Source: Pseudomonadota bacterium
GTDB lineage: Bacteria; Myxococcota_A; Polyangia; Fen-1088
DNA length: 32,832 nt
Assembly: GCA_023438785.1 (NCBI GenBank)
Contig: JAEXQJ010000198.1
Span: 1 to 32,832, forward strand
Reading direction: 5' to 3'
The stretch's first letter is position 1, and every line of letters begins with the position of its first letter. Below the pieces are notes generated by a model that was not told where the DNA came from, did no database searches, and saw only the letters and a list, made by a program, of their open reading frames with translations. Both the position numbers and the translations under genes were made by a program. Positions 15,502-24,163 of this stretch are shown here, piece by piece.

Positions 15502-16599
15502 ATGAGGCCATTCACCGCAGCCGTTGTCTGGGGATTGCTGATTCTGGGGGCGGGCACTGGCTGGGCCGCGCCGCTCAAGGAGGTCGCCAGGGCCACGGCG
15601 CCCGGGGCAACCCTGCACGACGCCTTCGCCCTGGACGAAAAGGGCAACAACCTGGCCTTCGTCCAGTTCACCGCCGACGGCAAGGTCGAGATGCTCGTGG
15701 GCCCGCCCGGCGGCAAGACGCGCGCCACGGACCTCGGCAGCTTCAGCAGCGTCCCCGAGCGCATTCTGTCGTTGGGCGGCTCCTGGTTCGTGATCTCGAA
15801 CGAAGGCGCGCGGCGGGCCGCCGTGATCGATGGCGCGGGTCGCATCCAGCGCGAGACGCCCGCCTTTGGTGACTGCGAGATCTCGTTTTCGCCCAAGGCA
15901 CTGGTGACCCATTCGGAGCGCACCGACGCGGCGGGCACGCATCACGTGGTGCGCGCCCTGCGCCCCGATGGCAGCACCCTGGCCGAGCGCGAGTTGACCG
16001 TCACCCCCGAGGGCACGATCGCCGGGGACGAGTCGCTGACCTTCCTGGGCTTCACCCACAGCCGCCTGCAGGCCATGGTGCAGAAGCCGGGGTCCTACAA
16101 CCCCAAGACCGACGTGCGCAGCCCGCCCAGCTTCGCCACCTACGACGTGTTGGCGCGCAAGGCCGGAGCGGGGAAGCTACCGCCCAAGGTCGAGGACTTC
16201 CTGGCCTACGTGCAACGGCGCGCGCAGCGGCCCGACCAAGACGCGGTGATCATCTTGAGCGCCGGGCAGAGCGGCTTCGAGCTGGTTGGCCCGGGCGAGA
16301 AGGTCCGCCCGCTCAAGCTGCCCGTTCCCGAGGGCGACTACGATCGCGCGTCGCTGGAACAGAAGCAGCAGGGCGGCGACGTGCTCTTCTCCTTGCTCGC
16401 CGACCGCCCGGGCAAGGAGAGCCAGCGCTACGCCCTGGCGTTCTTCAACCTGGAGCCGGCCAGCGGCAAGGTGAGCGCCTTGGGCGAGGTCCCGCTGGGC
16501 GCCGAGCGTGGTGCGCGCTGGTCGGCGGGCGGCCGGAGGATCGCCGTGCTCCGCAAGAGCGCCGACGGCCAGAACGAGATCGTGGTCTTCGCGCGGTGA
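15502..16599 (+). CDS. Secreted, beta-propeller-like protein of unknown function
   Basis: 365 residues with a signal peptide (MRPFTAAVVWGLLILGAGTGWA, cleavage after GWA). The mature sequence is a run of strand-turn-strand units such as NNLAFVQFTADGKVEMLVG, SWFVISNEGARRAAVIDGAG, QRYALAFFNLEPASGKVSALG and the last GRRIAVLRKSADGQNEIVVF, a TolB/WD-like periodicity suggesting a periplasmic propeller or scaffold. No catalytic motif is visible, and no family is claimed. It follows hisG on the same strand by 50 bp and overlaps the downstream HAD-GT2 fusion gene by a GTGA, so those two are translationally coupled. Confidence 0.65.
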   Translation: MRPFTAAVVWGLLILGAGTGWAAPLKEVARATAPGATLHDAFALDEKGNNLAFVQFTADGKVEMLVGPPGGKTRATDLGSFSSVPERILSLGGSWFVISNEGARRAAVIDGAGRIQRETPAFGDCEISFSPKALVTHSERTDAAGTHHVVRALRPDGSTLAERELTVTPEGTIAGDESLTFLGFTHSRLQAMVQKPGSYNPKTDVRSPPSFATYDVLARKAGAGKLPPKVEDFLAYVQRRAQRPDQDAVIILSAGQSGFELVGPGEKVRPLKLPVPEGDYDRASLEQKQQGGDVLFSLLADRPGKESQRYALAFFNLEPASGKVSALGEVPLGAERGARWSAGGRRIAVLRKSADGQNEIVVFAR

Positions 16600-17936
16600 G
16601 GCCCGTGCGCAGGTTGGCCATCATCGATTTGGACGGGGTGCTCGTCGACCTGCACCCCGACCGGGCGCGCTTGCGTGGGCAGATCGAGCATGTGCTGGCC
16701 GAGGAAGGGGCGAGCCTGGACTCAGGCGATTGGGCCATGGCCATCCAGGCCGCGTCGGCCCAGGCCGAGGTGCGCCAGCCGGGCGCGGGCGCGCCGCTGG
16801 CCGCGCGGTTGTGGAAGCTCGTGGACGAGGAAGAGGCGCGTCAGGCCTCGCTGTGTCGTGTGCGGCCCGGGGCACGCGAGCTGCTCGATCGATTGGCCGG
16901 CGTGCCACTCGTCCTGTGCGCGTCGGTCCATCGCGAGGCGGTGACCACGGCCCTCGGCCGCGCCGGTATCGATAGGGCGCGCTTCGCCTCCATTCACGGC
17001 CGCATCGGCGCTGCACCCTGCGACTTCGGTGCCGTGCTGGACGCGACCCACGAGGGAACGCGCCTCTTCGTGGTGACCCACGACCCGGGCGCCTGGTCCG
17101 CCGCCCGCGCCGCGCTGGGGCCCGAGGTGGTGGTTCTCGGCAACGCCCACGACATGGACGAGGTTGCGCCACTGGAGAGCGCGGGCGCGGACTTCGTGAT
17201 GACCGAGCTCGGTGAAGCGGCGCCCCTCATCACCACGCCCCCGAGCTCCATCGGCCTGACTATGGTGCTGCTGGCCCTCAACGAAGAGGCGTCCATCGCG
17301 GCAGCGGTGCGCGATTGCCGGCGCATGGCCCGCCTGTGGTTGGCGGATTACGAGATCCTCGTCATCGACGACGGCTCGACGGACGGCACCTCCGCGGCGG
17401 CTGAGGCCGCCAGCCAGGGCGACGTGCGGGTCATTCACCACGCCCGCAACCTGGGCATGGGCGCGGGCATGCGCGACGGGTACGGCGCGGCCCGCTGCCC
17501 GTACATCACCCATTTGCCGGCCGATCGACAGGTGCGCCCCCAATCGCTGGTCGCCTTCCTGCCGCGCCTGAACCCCGAGACCACCGTCATCAGCAGCTAC
17601 ACCATCCCGCACTCGGGCGAGTCGCGGCGTTGGCTGTCGCTCGCCTTCCGCCTCATCCTGCGCGGGGTGGGCGGTCTGCACGTGGACTACGCCGGCTCGT
17701 ACATCTTCCACCGACACTGGCTGGAGCGCGTGCCCCTGGACAGCGTGCGCTCGGAGACCTTCGTCTTCAGCTTCGAGCTGCTGGAACGCCTGCGCCGCGC
17801 CGGCAGCCGCTTCGCCCGCGTGCCCATGCGCCCCTTTGCCCGCGAGGTGGGGCAGAGCCGCGAGGTCGCCCTGCGCCGCATGGCCCGCGTCTTCGCCGAG
17901 GTGGCCCGCCACCGCAAGCGCGCGTGGATGGGATAG
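16596..17936 (+). CDS. HAD-like phosphatase / family-2 glycosyltransferase fusion
   Basis: 446 residues in two parts. Residues about 1-200 are HAD-like: motif I IIDLDGVLVD (Asp11, Asp13), a helical cap, motif II LVLCAS (Ser110), and VVTHDPGAWSAARAAL at the motif IV position. The motif III lysine is not obvious, and motif IV lacks the usual GDxxxD, so catalysis is doubtful. Residues about 221-446 are a GT2 domain: LALNEEASIAAAVRDC, EILVIDDGSTDGTS (nucleotide-binding DDGS), HHARNLGMGAGMRDGYGAA and HLPADRQVRP where a DxD is expected; the last reads ADRQ. It resembles dolichol-phosphate-mannose-type GT2s without their membrane helices. GTG start, overlapping the previous stop. Sugar and acceptor unknown. 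Confidence 0.82.
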   Translation: MRPVRRLAIIDLDGVLVDLHPDRARLRGQIEHVLAEEGASLDSGDWAMAIQAASAQAEVRQPGAGAPLAARLWKLVDEEEARQASLCRVRPGARELLDRLAGVPLVLCASVHREAVTTALGRAGIDRARFASIHGRIGAAPCDFGAVLDATHEGTRLFVVTHDPGAWSAARAALGPEVVVLGNAHDMDEVAPLESAGADFVMTELGEAAPLITTPPSSIGLTMVLLALNEEASIAAAVRDCRRMARLWLADYEILVIDDGSTDGTSAAAEAASQGDVRVIHHARNLGMGAGMRDGYGAARCPYITHLPADRQVRPQSLVAFLPRLNPETTVISSYTIPHSGESRRWLSLAFRLILRGVGGLHVDYAGSYIFHRHWLERVPLDSVRSETFVFSFELLERLRRAGSRFARVPMRPFAREVGQSREVALRRMARVFAEVARHRKRAWMG

Positions 17937-17942
17937 GGAGGC

Positions 17943-19136
17943 TTACGTGCTCTCCGCTGCCAATCGTTCGGCCTCGGCGGCGGCACGCAGGGAGCAGTCT
18001 TCGATGGCCAGGCCGCCGAAGTAGTTGCCCACCAGATACAGACCCGTGCCGGGCAGTTGGGCGTCTAGGGCCTTGACGATCTCCGCGTGGCCCAGGGCGG
18101 GCGAGGGCAGGGTGGCGGCGTGGCTGGCCAGGCAGAGGAATTGCTCGCGGCGCAGGCCGGTCACCTCGCAGACGCGGGCCACGCGTTGGTCCAGGGTGAG
18201 GCCGGTGCGGAAGTGGAAGGCCAGTCCGCGCCGCTCGGGATCCGGGACCACGTCGCGGCTGACCACCGAGAGAAAGATGTCGTCGATGGGGAAGAGGCCC
18301 GCCACGCGCGGCAGGCGCAGATCAGCGGCGCGCGCCACGATGCCCAACGTATCCACGGCAGCGGTGTGAATGGTGGCCAGGGAACGGGCGATCTCGGGGG
18401 CGACGGTCTGGAGCAGGGTCGCGCCCACCGGGGGCGGCACGGCGAGCGCCAGCCGGTTGCCCTCGATGCGGCCCATGCCCGCCACGTCGAGGACGAAGCC
18501 CTGGCCGGCGCGGGTGACGGACCGGGCCGCGGCCTGGGTGCGCAGCTCGATGCCGGGATGGGCGGCCAGCGCATCGGCCAGCGTCTGCAGGCCTCCGGCG
18601 AAGGTGAAGGTGCGCGGCAGCTCCTTGCGGCGCGGGCGCTTTTTGAACAGCATCTCGGCCGGGAATTGGTCGGCGCGCTGGGAGGGCACGGCCGAGAGCA
18701 CGGGTCCGATGATGCGCTGGTAGTTCTGCCGGCCCACCAGCCGGCCGTAATAGTCGGCTACCGTCTTGCCTTCTTTTCGCTCGGTGAAGGCGCGCCAGGC
18801 CGAGCCGAAGAGTTCGCTCAGCTTGAGCTGCGAAGGAATGCTGCGCAGTTGCCCGTCGATGAGCAGGCGGTAGGGCGGCTTTTGGCGCCGCTGGAGCTTG
18901 TCGAGCAGGCCCACCTGTTCGACGAGCGTCAGCAACGAGCCGTAGGAGTTGTAGAGCGTGTGCGCCCCCAGCTCGAACCAGAAGCCGTCGGGCAGGCGCT
19001 CTGATCGCACGCAGCCACCCGCGCGCGTCGCCGCCTCCAGCAGCAACACCCGCCGGCCGGCTTGCGCCACCCGACGGGCGAAGGACAGGCCGCTCATGCC
19101 GGCCCCGAGCACCACGACATCGAAGGTCTGACTCAC
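17943..19136 (-). CDS. Protoporphyrinogen oxidase-like FAD flavoprotein
   Basis: 397 residues of the FAD-dependent amine oxidase/protoporphyrinogen oxidase (HemY-type) superfamily. The dinucleotide motif VVVLGAGMSGLSFARRV with LLLEAATRAGGCVRSE (FAD ADP-ribose contacts) is at residues about 6-45, the substrate region FELGAHTLYNSYGSL follows, and the C-terminal flavin motif is GLYLVGNYFGGLAIEDCSLRAAAEA. Oxygen-dependent HemY proteins convert protoporphyrinogen IX to protoporphyrin IX; this one is shorter (HemY is usually about 450-470), and the context gives no heme genes, so the precise substrate is open. The start is GTG 19136, 8 nt after TAACCT; earlier in-frame sequence is not homologous. 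Confidence 0.78.
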   Translation of the reverse strand: MSQTFDVVVLGAGMSGLSFARRVAQAGRRVLLLEAATRAGGCVRSERLPDGFWFELGAHTLYNSYGSLLTLVEQVGLLDKLQRRQKPPYRLLIDGQLRSIPSQLKLSELFGSAWRAFTERKEGKTVADYYGRLVGRQNYQRIIGPVLSAVPSQRADQFPAEMLFKKRPRRKELPRTFTFAGGLQTLADALAAHPGIELRTQAAARSVTRAGQGFVLDVAGMGRIEGNRLALAVPPPVGATLLQTVAPEIARSLATIHTAAVDTLGIVARAADLRLPRVAGLFPIDDIFLSVVSRDVVPDPERRGLAFHFRTGLTLDQRVARVCEVTGLRREQFLCLASHAATLPSPALGHAEIVKALDAQLPGTGLYLVGNYFGGLAIEDCSLRAAAEAERLAAEST

Positions 19137-19144
19137 GGGGTCTG

Positions 19145-19173
19145 AGGTTAGGGTCCGCGACCCCCTCTGTCCA
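19145..19173 (-). promoter_or_regulatory. Promoter of the PPO-like gene (leaderless-type)
   Basis: TGGACA (19168-19173, -35), 17-bp spacer, TAACCT (19145-19150, -10), then 8 nt to the GTG at 19136. There is no Shine-Dalgarno. It lies back to back with the cstA promoter within a 62-bp divergent gap, so the two transcripts may interfere or share an operator. Confidence 0.6.
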
Positions 19174-19180
19174 ATCGCGC

Positions 19181-19189
19181 TGATAGTAT
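19181..19189 (+). promoter_or_regulatory. Extended -10 of cstA (leaderless-type)
   Basis: TGA followed by TAGTAT (19184-19189), an extended -10 (TGn), ending 9 nt before the cstA ATG at 19199. No Shine-Dalgarno and no clear -35. Confidence 0.45.
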
Positions 19190-19198
19190 GCCGGCGCA

Positions 19199-21445
19199 AT
19201 GCGATCGCTCGTTCGAGTCGTTGTGTGGTCCCTAATCTCGCTCCTGGGCGCGCTGGCCTATGCGGTCATCGCGTTCAGGCGCGGCGAGCCGCTCAATGCC
19301 GCCTGGATGGTGGTAGCCGCGGTGTGCACCTACGCCATTGGCATCCGGTTCTATTCCAAGTGGATCGCGGCCAAGGTTCTGACGTTGAACGACCTGCGCG
19401 CCACACCGGCGGAGGTCCACGACGACGGCCGCGATTTCGTGAAGACCAACAAGTACGTCCTGTTCGGCCACCACTTCGCCTCGATCAGCGGGCCCGGGCC
19501 CCTGGTGGGCCCCGTGTTGGCGGCCCAGTTCGGCTACTTGCCGGGCACGTTGTGGATCCTCATCGGCGTGCTGCTCGGTGGGGCGGTGCAGGACTTCGTG
19601 GTCCTGTTTGGCTCGGTTCGCCGCGACGGCAAGTCGCTGGCCGAGATGCTGCGCGACGAGGTCAACGGGTTCGCGGGCCTGGTGGCCATGCTGGCCGTGT
19701 TGGGCATCCTCGTCATCCTGGTGGCCAGCCTGGGCTTGGTGGTGACCAATGCCTTGGCCGAGAGCCCGTGGGGCGTGGTGACCACCGCCCTCAGCATCCC
19801 CTTCGCCATGATCATGGGCCTGTACGTGCGCTTCCTGCGCATCGGCAAGGTGATGGAGATGACCCTCATCGGCGCCGTATTCCTGGTCGTCGCGCTGCTC
19901 GCCGGGTACTGGGTCAACCATCACCCCAGCCTGGGCCCGGCCTTCACCTTGAGCCGCGAGACCTTGGCCATCTGCCTCATCGCCTACGGCCTAGCGGCCA
20001 GCGTGCTGCCGGTGTGGCTGTTGCTGGCGCCCCGTGACTACCTGGTGACCTTCCTCAAGATTGGCGTGGTGCTGCTCCTGGCCGCCGGGATCATGTTGGT
20101 CCTGCCGCCCATCCACATGCCCTGGCTCACCGACCCCGCGCGCTTCACCGGCGGCATGCGACCGGTGGTGGCGGGCAACCTGTTCCCCTTCTGCTTCATC
20201 ACCATCGCCTGCGGGTCGATCAGCGGTTTTCACGCCCTGGTGTCCTCGGGCACCACGCCCAAGATGATCATGCGCGAGGGGCAGGTGCGCAGCATCGGCT
20301 ACGGGGCCATGTGCCTGGAGAGCTTCGTGGGCATCATGGCCCTCATCGCGGCCTGCGTGCTCGACCCCGGGGTGTACTTCGCGGTCAATTCGCCGGCCGG
20401 CCTGGTGGGCAGCACGCCCGAGGCGGTGGCGGCCACCGTGTCGGCCTGGAACTTTCCGGTGAGCGCCTCGCAGATCACCGAGTTGGCAACGGCCATCGGC
20501 GAGAAGTCGGTCCTGGCCCGCACCGGGGGCGCGCCCACCCTGGCCATCGGCATGGCCCACATCTTCGGCAAGCTCATCGGCGGCGATACCGCCATGAAGC
20601 TCTGGTACCACTTCGCCCTGATGTTCGAGGCGCTGTTCATCCTGACCACGCTGGATGTGGCCACGCGCATCGGGCGCTTCCTGATTCAGGAGCTGGGCGG
20701 CCGCGTGTGGAAGCCCTTTGGCGACACCAAGTCCTATCCGGCCAACATCACGGCCAGCGTGCTGTTCGCCGGCGCCTGGGGCTATTTCCTGTATTCGGGC
20801 GTGAAGGATCCGCTGGGCGGTGTGAATTCGCTCTGGCCCCTCTTCGGCATCGCCAATCAGCTCCTGGCCTGCGTCGCCCTGTGCCTGGGGACGACCCTCA
20901 TCATCAAGATGGGCAAGGCACGTCACGCCTGGGTGACGGTCCTGCCGCTCGGTTGGTTGGGCGCGGTCACCTTCACGGCGGGTTGGCAGAAGATCTTCGA
21001 TTCCAACCCGCGCGTGGGCTTTCTCGCCATGGCCCACAAGCTGTCGGCCGAGCTGGCGGCGGGGCGCGTTCCCGAGGCCAAGCTGGCCGCGACCCGCGCC
21101 CTGGCCTTCACCAGCTACCTGGACGCGGTGGCCGCCGGGATCTTCCTGGCCCTGGTCGTGGCCATCCTCATCGTGTCGGTGCGCGAGTGGGTGCTCATCC
21201 TGAGCGGCCGCAAGCAGGCCGTGCTGCACGAAACCGAGCCGGTCTGGCTTTCGCCACCGCCGGCCAGCGAGTCGCGGCGGCCGTGGTGGAAGCTGGGCAC
21301 GGCCGCCATCGTGCTGGGCTCGTTGGCGCGTGAGCTGTCCGGCGAGGCGGCGGCGGCGCGCACCAATCTGCCCGCTGACCAAGCCCTGCAGGCCACGCTG
21401 GCCCACAAGTACGACGGCAGCAAGGGCCCTTGCCGCTGCTGTTAG
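19199..21445 (+). CDS. cstA: Carbon starvation protein CstA family transporter
   Basis: 748 residues, a polytopic inner-membrane protein. Characteristic CstA stretches: VKTNKYVLFGHHFASISGPG, VLAAQFGYLPGTLWILIG, GAVQDFVVLFGSVRRDGKSL, ITIACGSISGFHALVSSGTTPKMI, and AFTSYLDAVAAGIFLALVV. CstA/BtsT proteins import small carbon sources such as pyruvate or peptides under starvation. The length is near E. coli CstA (about 700). The C-terminus ends KYDGSKGPCRCC; Cys pairs there are common in the family. The start is ATG 19199. It is convergent with ilvD across two strong hairpins. A small CstA-associated protein (YbdD type) is not seen beside it. Confidence 0.93.
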   Translation: MRSLVRVVVWSLISLLGALAYAVIAFRRGEPLNAAWMVVAAVCTYAIGIRFYSKWIAAKVLTLNDLRATPAEVHDDGRDFVKTNKYVLFGHHFASISGPGPLVGPVLAAQFGYLPGTLWILIGVLLGGAVQDFVVLFGSVRRDGKSLAEMLRDEVNGFAGLVAMLAVLGILVILVASLGLVVTNALAESPWGVVTTALSIPFAMIMGLYVRFLRIGKVMEMTLIGAVFLVVALLAGYWVNHHPSLGPAFTLSRETLAICLIAYGLAASVLPVWLLLAPRDYLVTFLKIGVVLLLAAGIMLVLPPIHMPWLTDPARFTGGMRPVVAGNLFPFCFITIACGSISGFHALVSSGTTPKMIMREGQVRSIGYGAMCLESFVGIMALIAACVLDPGVYFAVNSPAGLVGSTPEAVAATVSAWNFPVSASQITELATAIGEKSVLARTGGAPTLAIGMAHIFGKLIGGDTAMKLWYHFALMFEALFILTTLDVATRIGRFLIQELGGRVWKPFGDTKSYPANITASVLFAGAWGYFLYSGVKDPLGGVNSLWPLFGIANQLLACVALCLGTTLIIKMGKARHAWVTVLPLGWLGAVTFTAGWQKIFDSNPRVGFLAMAHKLSAELAAGRVPEAKLAATRALAFTSYLDAVAAGIFLALVVAILIVSVREWVLILSGRKQAVLHETEPVWLSPPPASESRRPWWKLGTAAIVLGSLARELSGEAAAARTNLPADQALQATLAHKYDGSKGPCRCC

Positions 21446-21478
21446 CCGGCGGCGACTCGCGGTCCTCGGGCAAGCGTA

Positions 21479-21514
21479 GGGCGGCCAACGCACGACCGAC
21501 GTGCATGGCCGCCC
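21479..21514. terminator. Strong terminator-like hairpin after cstA
   Basis: Perfect 9-bp inverted repeat GGGCGGCCA (21479-21487) / TGGCCGCCC (21506-21514), with CAC/GTG inner pairing. It lies in the 97-bp convergent gap between cstA and ilvD. No T-tract. Confidence 0.55.
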
Positions 21515-21517
21515 AAT

Positions 21518-21538
21518 CGCGGGCCAGATGAACCCGCG
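21518..21538. terminator. Second hairpin, ilvD side of the convergent gap
   Basis: CGCGGG (21518-21523) / CCCGCG (21533-21538), 6-bp stem and 9-nt loop, directly after the first hairpin and a few bases beyond the ilvD stop codon. It may serve the leftward ilvD transcript. Confidence 0.4.
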
Positions 21539-21542
21539 GGAC

Positions 21543-23396
21543 CTACTTGCGTTCGAGCTGCGAGATGTCGCGCACGGCGCCCCGGGCGGCGCTGGTGGTC
21601 ATGAGGGCGTAGGCCTTGAGGGCCTGGGAGACCGTGCGGTCACGCTGGGGCTTCCAGGCGGCGGCGCCACGGGCCTCCATGGCCGCGCGGCGCTGGGCCA
21701 GCGTGCGATCGTCCACCAACACGTCGATGCGCCGGTTGGGAATGTCGATGCGGATGCGATCGCCCTCCTCGACCAGGCCGATGGTGCCACCCTCGGCCGC
21801 CTCGGGGGACACGTGACCAATGGACAGGCCCGAGGTGCCGCCCGAGAAGCGCCCGTCGGTGAGCAAGGCGCACGACTTGCCCAGGCCTTTGCCTTTCAGG
21901 TACGAGGTCGGGTAGAGCATCTCCTGCATGCCGGGGCCGCCCTTGGGGCCTTCGTAGACGATCAGAACCACGTCGCAGGCCTTGATCTCATTGTTCAGGA
22001 TGGCCTGGCTGGCCAACTCCTGCGAATGGAACACGCGGGCCGGACCCTCAAAGGTGAGGATGGACGCGTCCACGCCCGCCGTCTTCACGATGCAGCCGTC
22101 CTTGGCCAGATTGCCGAACAGCACGGCCAGACCGCCGTCCTTGCTGTAGGCGTGGGCCGCGTCGCGGATGCAGCCCTTCTCCACATCCATGTCCGCCGTC
22201 TCGGCGTACGTGTTCTGCGAGAAGCCCACGTTGCTGCGCACGCCGGCGGGGGCTGCCAGGGCGCGCTTCTTGGCCGCCCCGCTGACCTGTGGGCTGCGCA
22301 GATCGTTCTCGGCGATGGCTTGGCCCACCGTTGGTGCATGCACCGTGAAGGCCTCACGGTTGATGAGACCCATGCGATCCAGCTCACCCATGATGGTCAG
22401 GATGCCGCCCGCGCGGTGCACGTCCTCCACGTGATACGGGGACGAGGGCGCCACCTTGCACAGGTTGGGCACCTTGTGCGACAGGCGATCGATATCGGCC
22501 ATGGTGAAGTCCACGCCCGCCTCTTGGGCCACGGCCAGGATGTGCAGCACGGTGTTCGTCGAGCCGCCCATGGCGATATCGAGGGCCATGGCGTTCTCGA
22601 AGGCCTGCTTGGTGGCGATGCTGCGCGGGAGAGTCTTGCGGTCACCCTGCAGGTAGTGCGCCTTGGCCATGTCCACAATGCGACGCGCGGCGGTCTCGAA
22701 CAGGTCCCAGCGCAGGGCGTGGGTGGCCACCAGCGTGCCGTTGCCGGGCAGGGCCAGGCCCAACGCCTCGGCCAGGCAGTTCATGCTGTTGGCGGTGTAC
22801 ATGCCCGAGCACGACCCGCAGGTGGGGCAGGCCGAGCGCTCCATCACGCTCAACTCCTCGGCACCCACCTGATCGTTGCTCGCCGCCACCAGGGTTTCGA
22901 TGAGGTCCAGCTTGCGGATGCCCGCCTTGGCGTCCTTCATGGCCCCCGCTTCCATGGGGCCGCCCGATACGAAGATGGCCGGGATGTTGAGGCGCATGGC
23001 CGCCATCATCATGCCCGGTGTGATCTTGTCGCAGTTGGAGATGCACACCATGGCGTCCGCGCAGTGGGCGTTCACCATGTACTCCACGCTGTCGGCGATG
23101 ATGTCGCGGCTGGGCAGCGAATAGAGCATGCCGCCGTGGCCCATCGCGATGCCGTCGTCGATGGCGATGGTGTTGAACTCGGCGCCCCAGCCGCCGGACG
23201 CATCCACGATCTTCTTCACCCGTTGCCCGACCTCGTGCAGGTGCACGTGCCCGGGTACGAACTGGGTGAAGCTGTTCACAATGGCGATGATGGGCTTGTC
23301 GAAATCAGCCTCGGTCATGCCGTTGGCGCGCCAGAGCGAGCGCGCGCCAGCCATGTTGCGTCCTTGCGTCGAAGTTCTGCTGCGATATCCGGCCAT
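21543..23396 (-). CDS. ilvD: Dihydroxy-acid dehydratase
   Basis: 617 residues, matching E. coli IlvD in length. It dehydrates 2,3-dihydroxy-isovalerate and 2,3-dihydroxy-3-methylvalerate in Val/Ile (and pantothenate) biosynthesis, in the cytoplasm. Visible hallmarks: the start MAGYRSRTSTQGRNMAGARSLWRANGM, Fe-S ligands Cys122 (SNCDKITPGM) and the cluster CPTCGSCSGMYTANSM (Cys190-Cys196), DDGIAMGHGGM, GGSTNTVLHILA, GPKGGPGMQEML and DGRFSGGTSGLSIGHVSPEA. The start is ATG 23396, because 19 further in-frame codons upstream do not match the family and contain the promoter. It stands alone: no ilvBN, ilvC or leu genes are nearby. Confidence 0.96.
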   Translation of the reverse strand: MAGYRSRTSTQGRNMAGARSLWRANGMTEADFDKPIIAIVNSFTQFVPGHVHLHEVGQRVKKIVDASGGWGAEFNTIAIDDGIAMGHGGMLYSLPSRDIIADSVEYMVNAHCADAMVCISNCDKITPGMMMAAMRLNIPAIFVSGGPMEAGAMKDAKAGIRKLDLIETLVAASNDQVGAEELSVMERSACPTCGSCSGMYTANSMNCLAEALGLALPGNGTLVATHALRWDLFETAARRIVDMAKAHYLQGDRKTLPRSIATKQAFENAMALDIAMGGSTNTVLHILAVAQEAGVDFTMADIDRLSHKVPNLCKVAPSSPYHVEDVHRAGGILTIMGELDRMGLINREAFTVHAPTVGQAIAENDLRSPQVSGAAKKRALAAPAGVRSNVGFSQNTYAETADMDVEKGCIRDAAHAYSKDGGLAVLFGNLAKDGCIVKTAGVDASILTFEGPARVFHSQELASQAILNNEIKACDVVLIVYEGPKGGPGMQEMLYPTSYLKGKGLGKSCALLTDGRFSGGTSGLSIGHVSPEAAEGGTIGLVEEGDRIRIDIPNRRIDVLVDDRTLAQRRAAMEARGAAAWKPQRDRTVSQALKAYALMTTSAARGAVRDISQLERK

Positions 23397-23404
23397 GGCC
23401 GTAA

Positions 23405-23433
23405 CGTATAGGACTTTGCGGCCACGGCGTCCA
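23405..23433 (-). promoter_or_regulatory. Promoter of ilvD (leaderless-type)
   Basis: TGGACG (23428-23433, -35), exactly 17 bp, TATACG (23405-23410, -10), then 8 nt to the ATG at 23396. A TANNNT match (TACGTT) overlaps at 6 nt. No Shine-Dalgarno precedes the ATG, so translation probably begins at the 5' end of the mRNA. Confidence 0.6.
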
Positions 23434-23489
23434 CCTCCCCGCGGCGCCGGCACAGGCCCTCGGACCTGCGCCGACCGCCGGGGTCCGCC

Positions 23490-24008
23490 TCACCAGCGGC
23501 GCGCGTAGACCCACGCCACGCGCTGCACGCGTGTGGCGAGCGCAGCCAGATCCTTCGACAGCCGATCAGGGATGTCGTCCAGCAGGTCGTCGCAGGTCCC
23601 CAGGATTACCGTGTCGCGCACCTGCGCGCCCGGGACACAGCGTTTGGCCTCCACCGCCAGATGCACGCGCACGCCGGCCGCCGAGCCCCCGGTCACCGAG
23701 ACGCGGTAGCGACGGTAGACATACGTGTCCAGCGTGTAATCGCTGTAGTCGTCCACGGCCTCGTTCATGCGGTAGCCCGTATCGAGCCAGCGCGTGACCA
23801 CCATGCCCGTGCGCGGGTCGGACATGGCCGGGTAGTAACCCTCGCTGGCCAGAGCCTTGGCCACGAGGTCGGTCAGCCGCTCGGGAGCCAGGGGCACCGC
23901 GAAGACGTACGCTTTGGGATCGGTGTGGCCGCACGCGGGCAGGACGGCCAGCGCGGCCAGGGCGAACAGACGGACCAGAAGACCTCTCAGACGTTTCACC
24001 CTCACCAT
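23490..24008 (-). CDS. Putative lipoprotein of unknown function
   Basis: 172 residues. The signal (MVRVKRLRGLLVRLFALAALAVLPAC) ends in the lipobox LPAC, so Cys26 is lipidated and the protein is anchored in an envelope membrane. The mature part begins GHTDPKAYVFAVPLAPERLTDLVAKALASEGYYP, resembling the small alpha-beta domain of outer-membrane lipoproteins that assist assembly; no family can be named. Other visible segments are DTYVYRRYRVSV and AKRCVPGAQVRDTVILGTCDDLLDDIP, with a Cys pair. GGGAGG lies 6-7 nt before the ATG at 24008, a clear Shine-Dalgarno that decides the start, although the frame is open far upstream. It lies downstream of the outer-membrane protein gene across a strong hairpin. 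Confidence 0.75.
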   Translation of the reverse strand: MVRVKRLRGLLVRLFALAALAVLPACGHTDPKAYVFAVPLAPERLTDLVAKALASEGYYPAMSDPRTGMVVTRWLDTGYRMNEAVDDYSDYTLDTYVYRRYRVSVTGGSAAGVRVHLAVEAKRCVPGAQVRDTVILGTCDDLLDDIPDRLSKDLAALATRVQRVAWVYARRW

Positions 24009-24060
24009 GTTCAACCTCCCCTTCCTTCCGTAGCGTGGGTCGGCAGCACCTCGCGGGCAA

Positions 24061-24082
24061 GGCAGCCTCGCTGGAGGCTGCC
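24061..24082 (-). terminator. Strong hairpin between the outer-membrane protein gene and the lipoprotein gene
   Basis: Perfect 9-bp stem GGCAGCCTC (24061-24069) / GAGGCTGCC (24074-24082) with a 4-nt loop, 82 bp past the stop of the upstream gene on the minus strand. It may end that transcript or partially attenuate read-through into the lipoprotein gene. Followed by only two T. Confidence 0.55.
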
Positions 24083-24163
24083 CGCGCCAGACCAAGTGCG
24101 ACAGGCGTGCAGCACCATCCCGAGGGACGGGCAGGACCCGCGCATTCCGCCGACGGTGTCGCG

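Noticed and set aside
21501..23411. A 636-codon open frame on the plus strand, antisense to ilvD
   Set aside because: Low-complexity His/Gly/Ala/Val-rich translation with no motifs; explained by third-position GC bias opposite the highly confident ilvD. The same applies to long antisense frames opposite iorA (5922-7160), tex (11531-12697), the 16596 fusion and the SpoIID gene.
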